From: Singulisphaera sp. GP187
GTDB lineage: Bacteria; Planctomycetota; Planctomycetia; Gemmatales; Gemmataceae
DNA length: 60,594 nucleotides
Direction: 5' to 3'
Assembly (NCBI GenBank): GCA_945868575.1
Contig: CAMBMH010000004.1
Coordinates: forward strand, 1-60,594
Position numbers and translations under genes: made by a program. Under the pieces are notes generated by a model. That model did not search any database. It saw only the letters and a list, made by a program, of their open reading frames with translations, and was not told where the DNA came from. This document shows, one piece after another, positions 20,085-28,155 of the stretch (positions are counted from its first letter, which is position 1; every line of letters starts with the position of its first letter).

Positions 20085-23000
20085 CCGAGTGGTTCATCCG
20101 TCGGCCTGTTGGCACCTCTCTGCTAATGGTGAGTCTGGTGGTTGCGGGCCTTTTGGGCTATCGCCAATTGCCTTTGGGAAATGTACCCGAGGTGGATTTT
20201 CCCACACTGGTTGTAAACGCCCGGGCAGTTGGAGCTTCGGCAATCTATATGGAGCGGGCTGTCACCAACCCGCTTGAGGAAAAGTTGGCCAATATTCCCG
20301 GCATTGAGACCATGCGCTCCACAAGCGCCCAGGACACCACCACCATCGTCATACGATTCCGGCTTGGCCGGGACATGAACGATGCGGCCAATCAGGCCCA
20401 GGCCGCAATCGACGAGGCTGTATCCAGCCTGTCGCACGCTCTGGAATCGCCTCCGGTCCTCGCAAGGTTCAACCCGGCGGACCAACCTATCCTTCTTCTG
20501 GGTTTACGATCAAATATCATGCCACTCTGGGATTTGGACGAACTCGCCAGGCGCGATTTGAGCCCCCGCTTGGGAACCATTCCCGGAGTTGCAAGAGTTT
20601 CGATTCTTGGGGGATCCGAAAAAGCGTTACGCATCCAGGTTAGTCCTGTACTCCTGACGGGCCACCGTATGGGCTTCTCCAACTTAGAAACAAGGGTCAA
20701 GGCGGCAAACCAAAGCCTCCCCGCCGGAAACCTTGAAGGACCGGTTCGTTCAGTCCAACTGGAAAACCGTGGCGCTTTGCAAAACATTGCCGAAGCAAAT
20801 GCGGTCCCGGTCCGATCACGAAAGGACGGCCTGCTTGTCGTCTCCGACATAGGCGAAGCGACAAATGATAGCGCCAAGCTTAGCGTCCAAAGCTGGATTA
20901 ACGGCGAACCAGGTATTGTTTTGGCAGTAAGGCACTCTCCGGGTGCAAATTCCCTGGCGGTGGCGCGGGCTGTTCGAAATATGCTCCCACAGTTAAGGGA
21001 ATCCCTTCCTGGGAACACCGTAATCGATGTCCTTGCGGACGCCTCGGAACCGATCGGCGAATCCATCCGTGATCTGGAATTTACCCTGCTTGTTGCGGTG
21101 GCTTTGGTCATAATGGTTACCCTGTTATTTTTGGGCAATATCAGTTCGACTCTCGTCACGTGTATGGTTGTGCCGGCCAGTCTGGCCGGAACTTTGGGAT
21201 TCATGTGGCTAATGTCCTATAGTCTGGACAACCTATCCCTTTTGGCTTTGACACTTGCTGTGGGTTTCGTTGTCGATGACGCGGTGGTGGTTCTGGAAAA
21301 CACACACCGCCTCGTTGAAGAAGGCATGGTTCCGATGGACGCAGCGATTACCGGGGCCCGACAGATCGGCTTCACAATCCTTTCAATGACTCTATCGTTG
21401 ACCGCGGTCTTTTTGCCGGTTTTGATGATGGGAGGCGTGGTTGGCAGTCTGTTCCATGAGTTCGCGATCACCCTTTCAGTGGCAATTCTCCTCTCGGGAG
21501 TGATTGCTTTATTTTTCACACCGATGGTATGCGCCAGACTCATCAAGCCATCCCGCCGACACAAGATTGGGGGAGCCCAGAAAGGATTGCTTACAAGGGC
21601 TTATCTCCTGACCCTGAAACCCGTCACGGCGTTTCCGTTTGTTTTCTTGTTGTTGGGCGTGGCGAGCGTGTTTTGGACCGTCCTGGAATTTCAACAAATA
21701 CCCAAGGGTTTTGTTCCCGCGGATGACCAGAATCGTTTGGTAGTTTGGACCAGGATGCGGCCCGGTACTTCATTCGACCAAATGGCCCTGATGCACCGAA
21801 GTCTGATTGAAATTCTCCTGAAGGAGCCGGCGGTTGGGGGCCATGCGACTCTGTTGGGTGTCAATGAATTCAATAACTCGATGGACCAGGGGAGCATTCT
21901 TATCCAATTGCGCCCAAGGGCCGAAAGGGGCCCGATACAGCCTGTCATTGAACGCTTGACAACTCTTCTCAATTTCGACCCAAAAATTATGTGCCAGGTG
22001 GTAACACCACCATCGATTCCGCTCGCGACGATGCTTTATCCCGCTTCTCTGCAATTTTCAATTCAAGGGCCTGACCGGGTCGCGGTCGATGCCTCCACGG
22101 AAAAATTACTTCAGTCCATGCGTGAATCGGGAAGATTCGCCAACATGCCCGGAAACCCGGATCTTGGCGCCCAGGCAGTCCGTGTTGTAGTGGATGGACG
22201 GATGTGCGGCCTTCTTGGAGTCGACCCTTCAATGATCAACCAAACCCTCCAGGGAGCCTATGCGGAAAATAAAACTGACACGGTATATGACCGGGACGGG
22301 TCCCGTAAACTGATACTCAGCTTTAGTCCCGAATACCGCCGGGATGTGACACAATTGGGATACCTTGAGGTTGAGTCAAGGAACGGGTTCCTTATAAAGC
22401 TTCAGCAGCTCGCTGATTTTCAGTCCATTCGCGTCCCCACCCGTGTCAGACACACCAACAGGTTCCAGTCCTCCACAATTTCTTTTGACCCGGCCCCCGG
22501 TGTAACAAGCGAGCAGGCATTGAAAGCGATTCAGCGATTGTGGGACAGGGTTATTTCCAAGGATTTGGGAGTGACCGGCAAACTGGATGGTCTTGCGATC
22601 GAATACTCCCAGACTGCGGCGGGATTTCCCCCGCTTCTGCTCTTCGCCCTGCTTGTCATTTATCTTATATTGGGGATCCTGTATGAAAGCTTTGTTCATC
22701 CGATCACGGTTATTTCCGGACTCCCCTCCGCCTGTTTGGGTGGATTGCTGATCCTGCGGTTTTTCTCGATTGAGCTGGATCTTTACGGATTCCTGGGACT
22801 GCTTCTGCTCCTGGGAATTGTCAAGAAGAACGCAATTATGGTTATTGACTTCGCGATTGAGCAGGTCAAAACCGGGGCATCACATCGCGAGGCCATTACA
22901 ACTGCCTGTGCTGCAAGGCTAAGACCGATCCTCATGACGACTTTGGCGGCAATCGTAGGAGCATTACCCGTAGCTTTAGGCTGGGGCGCCGGTGCCGAAA

Positions 23001-23131
23001 GCCGACAGCCCATGGGGCTTGTCGTGGTTGGTGGGCTCATCCTATCCCAGATGGTAACACTTTACCTAACCCCTGCAGTTTATCTTTGTCTCAGCAAACT
23101 GGAGCCAAAAGTCGCCAAAAATTCGGAATAA
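20081..23131 (+). CDS. RND efflux permease, second of a pair (MdtC-like)
   Basis: About 1016 residues from the ATG at 20081, which overlaps the preceding stop as ATGA; the frame remains open to a TTG at 20069. It starts MTEWFIRRPVGTSLLM, the classical RND beginning. Key residues are kept: GFVVDDAVVVLEN in helix 4 and GIVKKNAIMVIDF in helix 10. It is homologous to but clearly different from the first permease, as MdtC is from MdtB. Both pumps keep the complete proton-relay set, so neither is an obvious inactive partner. The adaptor and outer-membrane factor flank the pair in the same operon. Confidence 0.94.
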   Translation: MTEWFIRRPVGTSLLMVSLVVAGLLGYRQLPLGNVPEVDFPTLVVNARAVGASAIYMERAVTNPLEEKLANIPGIETMRSTSAQDTTTIVIRFRLGRDMNDAANQAQAAIDEAVSSLSHALESPPVLARFNPADQPILLLGLRSNIMPLWDLDELARRDLSPRLGTIPGVARVSILGGSEKALRIQVSPVLLTGHRMGFSNLETRVKAANQSLPAGNLEGPVRSVQLENRGALQNIAEANAVPVRSRKDGLLVVSDIGEATNDSAKLSVQSWINGEPGIVLAVRHSPGANSLAVARAVRNMLPQLRESLPGNTVIDVLADASEPIGESIRDLEFTLLVAVALVIMVTLLFLGNISSTLVTCMVVPASLAGTLGFMWLMSYSLDNLSLLALTLAVGFVVDDAVVVLENTHRLVEEGMVPMDAAITGARQIGFTILSMTLSLTAVFLPVLMMGGVVGSLFHEFAITLSVAILLSGVIALFFTPMVCARLIKPSRRHKIGGAQKGLLTRAYLLTLKPVTAFPFVFLLLGVASVFWTVLEFQQIPKGFVPADDQNRLVVWTRMRPGTSFDQMALMHRSLIEILLKEPAVGGHATLLGVNEFNNSMDQGSILIQLRPRAERGPIQPVIERLTTLLNFDPKIMCQVVTPPSIPLATMLYPASLQFSIQGPDRVAVDASTEKLLQSMRESGRFANMPGNPDLGAQAVRVVVDGRMCGLLGVDPSMINQTLQGAYAENKTDTVYDRDGSRKLILSFSPEYRRDVTQLGYLEVESRNGFLIKLQQLADFQSIRVPTRVRHTNRFQSSTISFDPAPGVTSEQALKAIQRLWDRVISKDLGVTGKLDGLAIEYSQTAAGFPPLLLFALLVIYLILGILYESFVHPITVISGLPSACLGGLLILRFFSIELDLYGFLGLLLLLGIVKKNAIMVIDFAIEQVKTGASHREAITTACAARLRPILMTTLAAIVGALPVALGWGAGAESRQPMGLVVVGGLILSQMVTLYLTPAVYLCLSKLEPKVAKNSE

Positions 23132-23227
23132 TGTTAAATTGGGTAAATTATTCCGATATTGCCAAAGTTGCAGATTTTTCCGGCCGATTAGTTACGAAAG
23201 GTATCTTTGTGAACACGGCGGATCCGC

Positions 23228-24805
23228 ATGGTTTGGGCTTTCTCGCGCTGTCTTTGGTTTGCCGCCTTTTTGGTTGCGGCCTGCGGCTGCACGCACACCA
23301 TGGATTGGATTCGCAAAGGCTTCAAAGTAGGCCCCGACTACATCGCTCCCGCAATTGAAGCCGAATCGGAATGGATCGACGGGGAAAATCCCCATCTGTC
23401 GCAAAACCTGGTCGATGCAGGCGCCTGGTGGAGCCAATTGCAGGATCCGGTCCTTGACAAACTCACCGCGGGTGTCAGGGAAAACAACTGGACCCTTCGG
23501 GAACTGGGCGCCAGGGTACTTGCCTCACGGGCCGAACTCGATTTCACCCGGGGAAAATTTTATCCCCAGCGACAAGCAATCGCCGGCGAATATTCGCGCA
23601 ATATTTTCAACTTTGACCAGGGGCCCGTCCCCGCCCAAATTTTAAATCTTTTAGGCTATCAAAAGTGGTACAATACCGGATTGGCCGCGTTCGCGGTTGG
23701 GTGGGAGGTCGATTTTTGGGGGAAATACCGCCGCGCCATCGAAAGCCAATCGGCCGAACTGGAAGCCTCGGTCGCTGCACGCGATCAGGGTATGGTTATT
23801 CTCCAGGCGGATGTTGCCGCGGCTTATGTCGAATACCGTGTCGCTCAAAGTCAGGCATCCCTAGCCCGTCGGATCGCTACTTTTGAAAGCGAATTGGTCC
23901 AACTTAGCAAGATCAAGTTCGAGAAAGGCGCAACATCCGAAATCGACCCGCGCACCAGCGAAACGGCCTACCAGGCCACCCGGGCTAAAATACGCGGTTA
24001 TGAAATGCAGGCACGGGTCGCGATGAACCGGATCAGTGTTTTGACGGGCCGACCACCCCGAAATCTGGAATCAGAACTGGGCGATGCAGGACTTCCCGAA
24101 TTACCGGGGAAACTAATCGTCGGAATCCCCCAAGATCTCATCCGTCGCCGACCCGACCTTCGCCAGGCCGAGCGCAAAGTGGCAGCGCAGTCCGCGCGCA
24201 TCGGTGTGGCGAAATCTGAACTGTTACCGGCACTATCGCTAAACGGCAACATCGGGGTCTATTACACAACCTTGGGAAATTTTTCCAAATTGGGATCGCT
24301 GGAAGGATCCGTCGGCCCATCGATTCATTGGAATGTGCTCAACTATGGTCGACTTTTAGCCATGGTCAGGCGGGAAGACGCCAAGTTTGGGGAAACTGTC
24401 GCCGCTTTGGAAAACCTGGTTTTAGACGCCCAGCGCGAGGTGGAAGATGGAATGATTCGCTTCCTAAAGGAAGGCGAAGTCGTCGATGAATTAGGTAAAG
24501 GTGCCACCTCGGCCAGACGCGCGATGGAACTGGGCGTGATGCAGTATCGCGAGGACGCAACCAATTATCTTTGGGTCTACAACCTGGAACGGGCCCTTGC
24601 TCAAACGCTTGAAGAATTGATCCACGCCAGGGGACAACAACTCATGGCGCTGATTGCTACATACAAAGCTCTGGGGGGCGGCTGGAACCTTGACGATGGA
24701 CCGACGGAACCGAAAGATTTGCCTGAGTTAAATAACGAATTGCCTAAACCCAAGCCGGTACGAATTGAGGATATGCCACTTCCAAGTGCAAAAATTGGTG
24801 GTTGA
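23228..24805 (+). CDS. RND efflux outer-membrane factor (NodT/OprM-type lipoprotein)
   Basis: 525 residues. A signal sequence ends with a VAAC lipobox (Cys19). The body is a TolC-like outer membrane efflux protein with its two internal repeats: FKVGPDYIAP and WWSQLQDPVLDKLTAGVRENNWTL at the beginning of the first, and QDLIRRRPDLRQAERKVAAQSARIGVAKSELLPALSLNG at the beginning of the second. The trimer should make the outer membrane channel and periplasmic tunnel for the two permeases upstream. It lies 96 nt after the second permease, the largest gap in the operon, and ends it. The C-terminal 45 residues after LGGGW are Pro-rich and vary in the family. Confidence 0.93.
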   Translation: MVWAFSRCLWFAAFLVAACGCTHTMDWIRKGFKVGPDYIAPAIEAESEWIDGENPHLSQNLVDAGAWWSQLQDPVLDKLTAGVRENNWTLRELGARVLASRAELDFTRGKFYPQRQAIAGEYSRNIFNFDQGPVPAQILNLLGYQKWYNTGLAAFAVGWEVDFWGKYRRAIESQSAELEASVAARDQGMVILQADVAAAYVEYRVAQSQASLARRIATFESELVQLSKIKFEKGATSEIDPRTSETAYQATRAKIRGYEMQARVAMNRISVLTGRPPRNLESELGDAGLPELPGKLIVGIPQDLIRRRPDLRQAERKVAAQSARIGVAKSELLPALSLNGNIGVYYTTLGNFSKLGSLEGSVGPSIHWNVLNYGRLLAMVRREDAKFGETVAALENLVLDAQREVEDGMIRFLKEGEVVDELGKGATSARRAMELGVMQYREDATNYLWVYNLERALAQTLEELIHARGQQLMALIATYKALGGGWNLDDGPTEPKDLPELNNELPKPKPVRIEDMPLPSAKIGG

Positions 24806-24828
24806 CCAGAACAAGGCTCCTGCAAGTT

Positions 24829-24909
24829 TTAAGGCCCTTTTTGGGTTTTACCGTTGAGGATCCCGCCTAGGATCGTGTGGCGAACCAACAAATCATAACA
24901 GGCTTCACG
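24829..24909 (-). pseudogene. decayed C-terminal tail of a third acyltransferase
   Basis: Read on the minus strand, 26 codons from 24906 to a TAA at 24829 contain YDLLVRHTILGGILNGK. The C-terminus of the ankyrin-acyltransferase at 26359 has YKLFVRHTIIGRILNGK: 13 of 17 residues agree while the DNA differs at many synonymous sites. A TAG lies in frame three codons upstream, and no homologous sequence continues beyond it. The complete acyltransferase at 24953 has its own tail, so this looks like the end of a third copy otherwise deleted. Chance similarity cannot be excluded for so short a stretch, but the order and position support it. Confidence 0.6.
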
Positions 24910-24952
24910 CCCCTACCATCTATTTGGATTTGCTACAGATGGAGTCCATTTG

Positions 24953-26233
24953 TCAGATAATCTTGCTCACGGCCGGTATGCGACGAAACAACGCGATCAG
25001 CCCCCAGCTTCCGGAAAGCGAAACACCAAAAACAATAGTCGCCTTGGCAATGGCCCCCAAAGGCCAACCCAACAGGAAATATTGGGTCCAGACAACCAAT
25101 GGGTAGTGAATGAGGTAAATGCCATAAGCATTGGCGCGCAGACTGTCCAACAGCCGGGAAGGCGGGAATGTGAAGTGGTGGAAAAGCGCGAGGGCGGTCA
25201 AGGAAATTGTTGCTGTGCAGGTTGCAAAAGCTAAGCCATTGGACAACCACCCAGGTGGTTGAGTCCAGATTTCGTTGTTGGCGTCATAGTGCTCCATCAT
25301 GCTCTTGTTGGCCACCAGAAACCAGATAAAAAATGCCCCGGATAGGAGGACCCATACCGGCCAGCGCCTACCGAATGTTCCCCAGGTACCCAGGAAAGTT
25401 GCCTCAAGGCCCTGTGCTCCCAAATACACCCCAAGCCCGAAATTCGAAAGAAACAACAGGAACCGGCTCGCGTTGAAACAAAAGGGCCCGAAAAATACCC
25501 AGAGGTAAGGGCCATACAGGAAAAGCAGGGGCAGGTAACTGACGATACAAAGCACTACTGCAACCAGAAAAAAGGGTACCGGCTCGCGGCGAACCCTCCT
25601 TAACAATTCGGTGGGGGGGAAATCCCTTATACCGAATCTTTTAATAAACAAGTATGCGGGAGCCACCAACAAATGAAAAGCCATCAGCATTGAGATGAAC
25701 CACAAGGGCCCCGTTGGCCAGGGCCCCTCAAGGATCATATCGCGCCAATAAGCCAGATAACCTTTGTCTGAACCGGTCAGGAGGAAGGATGGATAATAGG
25801 CCAGGGGCGAAAGGAAAAACATGCCCAAAAGGAAAGGCGAACCCAGGCGCCAAGCCTTATCCTTTAGGAAAGCAACCACTCCTTTGCGATTGAGGCTTGG
25901 CACTACGAACAGTCCGGAGATGAAAAACATCAGGGACATAAAAAATGTGTTATTAAACGCAAAAAACAGGTCGAAACCCACCCATTGCTGTTGATCCACC
26001 ACTGGTGCTGTTGACCTCTTGAGATAATCCGCTGGATCAAAAATGCCAAAAGTCACATATCCCAAAACCGAATGAAATGCGACCACAACCACCGTGATGG
26101 TTGCCCGAAGCAGATCAATACCACCGCTTCGGGATGATGAATCGCGTTCCTTTTTTACATCTACCATGGTAGCCATAGATACTTTCAGGGTTGTGGGGGT
26201 GATCTGGGTGGACTCATTGTGCTTTTTAAACAT
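24953..26233 (-). CDS. acyltransferase family 3 membrane protein
   Basis: 426 residues from ATG 26233, or 407 from an in-frame ATG at 26176 (MATMVDVKKE), which is closer to the conserved part. About ten membrane helices. The family-3 hallmark is at the beginning: GIDLLRATITVVVVAFHS, where Arg and His form the acyl-transfer site; FMSLMFFISGLFV and WFISMLMAFHLL follow in the usual order, and NAYGIYLIHYPLVVW near the end. Members move acetyl, succinyl or longer acyl groups onto sugars, peptidoglycan or lipids across the membrane; the acceptor is unknown here. It lies downstream of the ankyrin-acyltransferase, with a hairpin at 26246-26271 in between. Confidence 0.9.
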   Translation of the reverse strand: MFKKHNESTQITPTTLKVSMATMVDVKKERDSSSRSGGIDLLRATITVVVVAFHSVLGYVTFGIFDPADYLKRSTAPVVDQQQWVGFDLFFAFNNTFFMSLMFFISGLFVVPSLNRKGVVAFLKDKAWRLGSPFLLGMFFLSPLAYYPSFLLTGSDKGYLAYWRDMILEGPWPTGPLWFISMLMAFHLLVAPAYLFIKRFGIRDFPPTELLRRVRREPVPFFLVAVVLCIVSYLPLLFLYGPYLWVFFGPFCFNASRFLLFLSNFGLGVYLGAQGLEATFLGTWGTFGRRWPVWVLLSGAFFIWFLVANKSMMEHYDANNEIWTQPPGWLSNGLAFATCTATISLTALALFHHFTFPPSRLLDSLRANAYGIYLIHYPLVVWTQYFLLGWPLGAIAKATIVFGVSLSGSWGLIALFRRIPAVSKII

Positions 26234-26245
26234 AAATATAACCCA

Positions 26246-26271
26246 ACCCGGTCATTTTCGAAGGACCGGGT
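26246..26271. promoter_or_regulatory. hairpin between the two acyltransferase genes
   Basis: A perfect 8-bp stem ACCCGGTC/GACCGGGT with a 10-nt loop, just upstream of the second acyltransferase start on the minus strand. No T-run follows it, so it is more likely a leader or mRNA-processing element than a terminator. Function inferred from position only. Confidence 0.4.
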
Positions 26272-26358
26272 GGCTAAATCCGTAGCGGCAGGGAATAACC
26301 AAACGAGATATTTCCCATTGGAAAAAAATAAAGATTGGCGAGCAGACAAAAAATATGT

Positions 26359-28131
26359 TCATCTATGTTTTTCTGGAATCCTTGAGGGATTCTTTCCATT
26401 AAGTATCCGGCCAATGATAGTGTGCCGGACAAATAGTTTATAACTAACAAGCATCATGGGAATTATTATAATCAAAATAAGTAGAAATTTTACCAGAGCT
26501 GGCAACGGCCAATAATACAAAAACCACTGGCAACCGATAATCAAAGGCACATGGATCAGATAAAGCCAATAGGACGAATCCGCAAGGTATCGAAACCAAC
26601 CGCTTTCCCCACGGAAAACGCGGTGGGCCAACCCGATCGATCCCACAACCATCAGCCAGGTGAATAGTGTTTGCAAGACAATATTTTGGAAACGGTTGAC
26701 ATTGGCCTCGACCAACAACGGAAACAGCACCAAAGCGGCCAACCCCAGCGCGAAAGGCCATGACCCACCCAGTCGGCACCCGGAATCTCCCAGGCGAAAG
26801 TACCAACTTCCAAAAAAGAAAAACACCGAATAGTACAAAAAGACATGAGGCTTGGGGATGAAGCCGCCCGAAAGGTCTGGTCCAACGACAAAATTCAAAG
26901 TCCTTGGATAGTAATCCAGGTTCATGAAAGCCTGGAAACATAAGGTCGATGCCACCGCCACCAAAAGACCGGAATAAAGCCCGGCTTTGGGACGGGTCAT
27001 GCCTAAACCGCTGAGGTGGATCGTCCAGCCAAGACCCGCGTGAACCAAACATAGCCACCACAGAAACCATAAAAACCAGAGATGGTCGAATAGGTTCTCC
27101 TGGAGCAGATCGATCCTGGCGCCGCCAATCTTGATCACATATTCCCCGGAGGCAAGCCAAGCGAAATATCCCTGCATCCATCCAGGCAATGTTGCCATGG
27201 CATGGCTCGCCTCCGGTGGACCGGCAACCGTGGGGGCCTCAGGGATGAGATCTTTTTTCTTATAAAGTTGATTTAAGTAGTTGATAACATCACGATTACC
27301 CCGCGATTGATCGGCTCCGGTATCGAGCCCCTTGCCCCTTGCCAACCATAGGATCGTACTGGTTTCCGCGGGAATTTGATTGGCCGCCTTCCATGGGGAT
27401 CTTCCCCATTTCGTCGTCTGAAAGGGGTCCCCTCCTTTTGCCGCAATCATTTTCAAAAGATCCAACCGACCCAGCATGGCAGCATAGGTCAGGGGATTTT
27501 CCCCCGACCTATTGACCGCCATGGGATCGGCGCCACGATCAAGGAAATACCCTACCAACTCTTCGGATTCGCACAAAACGGCCCAGATCAGAGGGGTCAT
27601 TTTTAGCCGCGACTCCCTTTCCTCGAGAAGGGCTGAACCGTTTTGTTCCAAGCATTTCTCGATTGTTTTGATGTCCCCATCCCGAATGGCAAGAAAAAAC
27701 GGATTTTGTGGATGGCTGGCGTTGGCGGTTACCGCAAGGAAACTAACCACTTTGACGAGTGGAATCAGGGTGAAGAGACAAATCAAAAACGGAACCAGGA
27801 TGCGGGCGGCGCGATTGCGCAACATTCCCCAAATCCCGTAACGAGTGGAAACCATGGCAGTAAAAAAGCCGCTCACCAGAAAAAAGAGCTGCATCCGGAA
27901 GCCATGAATGAAGCTTGTCACTTGCTGAAAAGCAGGATTTTGGTGACTGTCCATAAACACCCACACCAGCCCGGAGTAAGCTGCCATGGCATGCAGACAA
28001 ATACCCAAAAGCATCGCGATCGCCCGAAGGGCGTCAAGATCGTGCCTTCGGACACCCGCGCCCTGGGTTTGGCTACCGCATCCCAAAGCCCCGGTTTCTT
28101 CAGTGTTTTGCGATCCGATCGAATGGTCCAC
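26359..28131 (-). CDS. acyltransferase family 3 protein with inserted ankyrin repeats
   Basis: 590 residues, GTG start at 28131 with GGAG about 12 nt upstream. The first part is a standard acyltransferase-3 beginning (about 29-135): RRHDLDALRAIAMLLGICLHAM with the conserved Arg and His, FIHGFRMQLFFLVSGFF, then RNRAARILVPFL. Residues about 143-265 are then three to four ankyrin repeats (FFLAIRDGDIKTIEKCLEQNG; MTPLIWAVLCESEELVGYFLDRGADP; ENPLTYAAMLGRLDLLKMIAAKGGDP). After a linker the acyltransferase continues at about 345 (DHLWFLWFLWWL) to WLYLIHVPLIIGCQW and the end. The insert lies in the loop after helix 4 or so. Ankyrin repeats bind proteins, so the enzyme may be positioned or controlled by a partner. 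It begins 24 nt after the FHA-ABC gene. Confidence 0.9.
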   Translation of the reverse strand: MDHSIGSQNTEETGALGCGSQTQGAGVRRHDLDALRAIAMLLGICLHAMAAYSGLVWVFMDSHQNPAFQQVTSFIHGFRMQLFFLVSGFFTAMVSTRYGIWGMLRNRAARILVPFLICLFTLIPLVKVVSFLAVTANASHPQNPFFLAIRDGDIKTIEKCLEQNGSALLEERESRLKMTPLIWAVLCESEELVGYFLDRGADPMAVNRSGENPLTYAAMLGRLDLLKMIAAKGGDPFQTTKWGRSPWKAANQIPAETSTILWLARGKGLDTGADQSRGNRDVINYLNQLYKKKDLIPEAPTVAGPPEASHAMATLPGWMQGYFAWLASGEYVIKIGGARIDLLQENLFDHLWFLWFLWWLCLVHAGLGWTIHLSGLGMTRPKAGLYSGLLVAVASTLCFQAFMNLDYYPRTLNFVVGPDLSGGFIPKPHVFLYYSVFFFFGSWYFRLGDSGCRLGGSWPFALGLAALVLFPLLVEANVNRFQNIVLQTLFTWLMVVGSIGLAHRVFRGESGWFRYLADSSYWLYLIHVPLIIGCQWFLYYWPLPALVKFLLILIIIIPMMLVSYKLFVRHTIIGRILNGKNPSRIPEKHR

Positions 28132-28155
28132 TTTGCGATTTGCTCCACAATTTCC

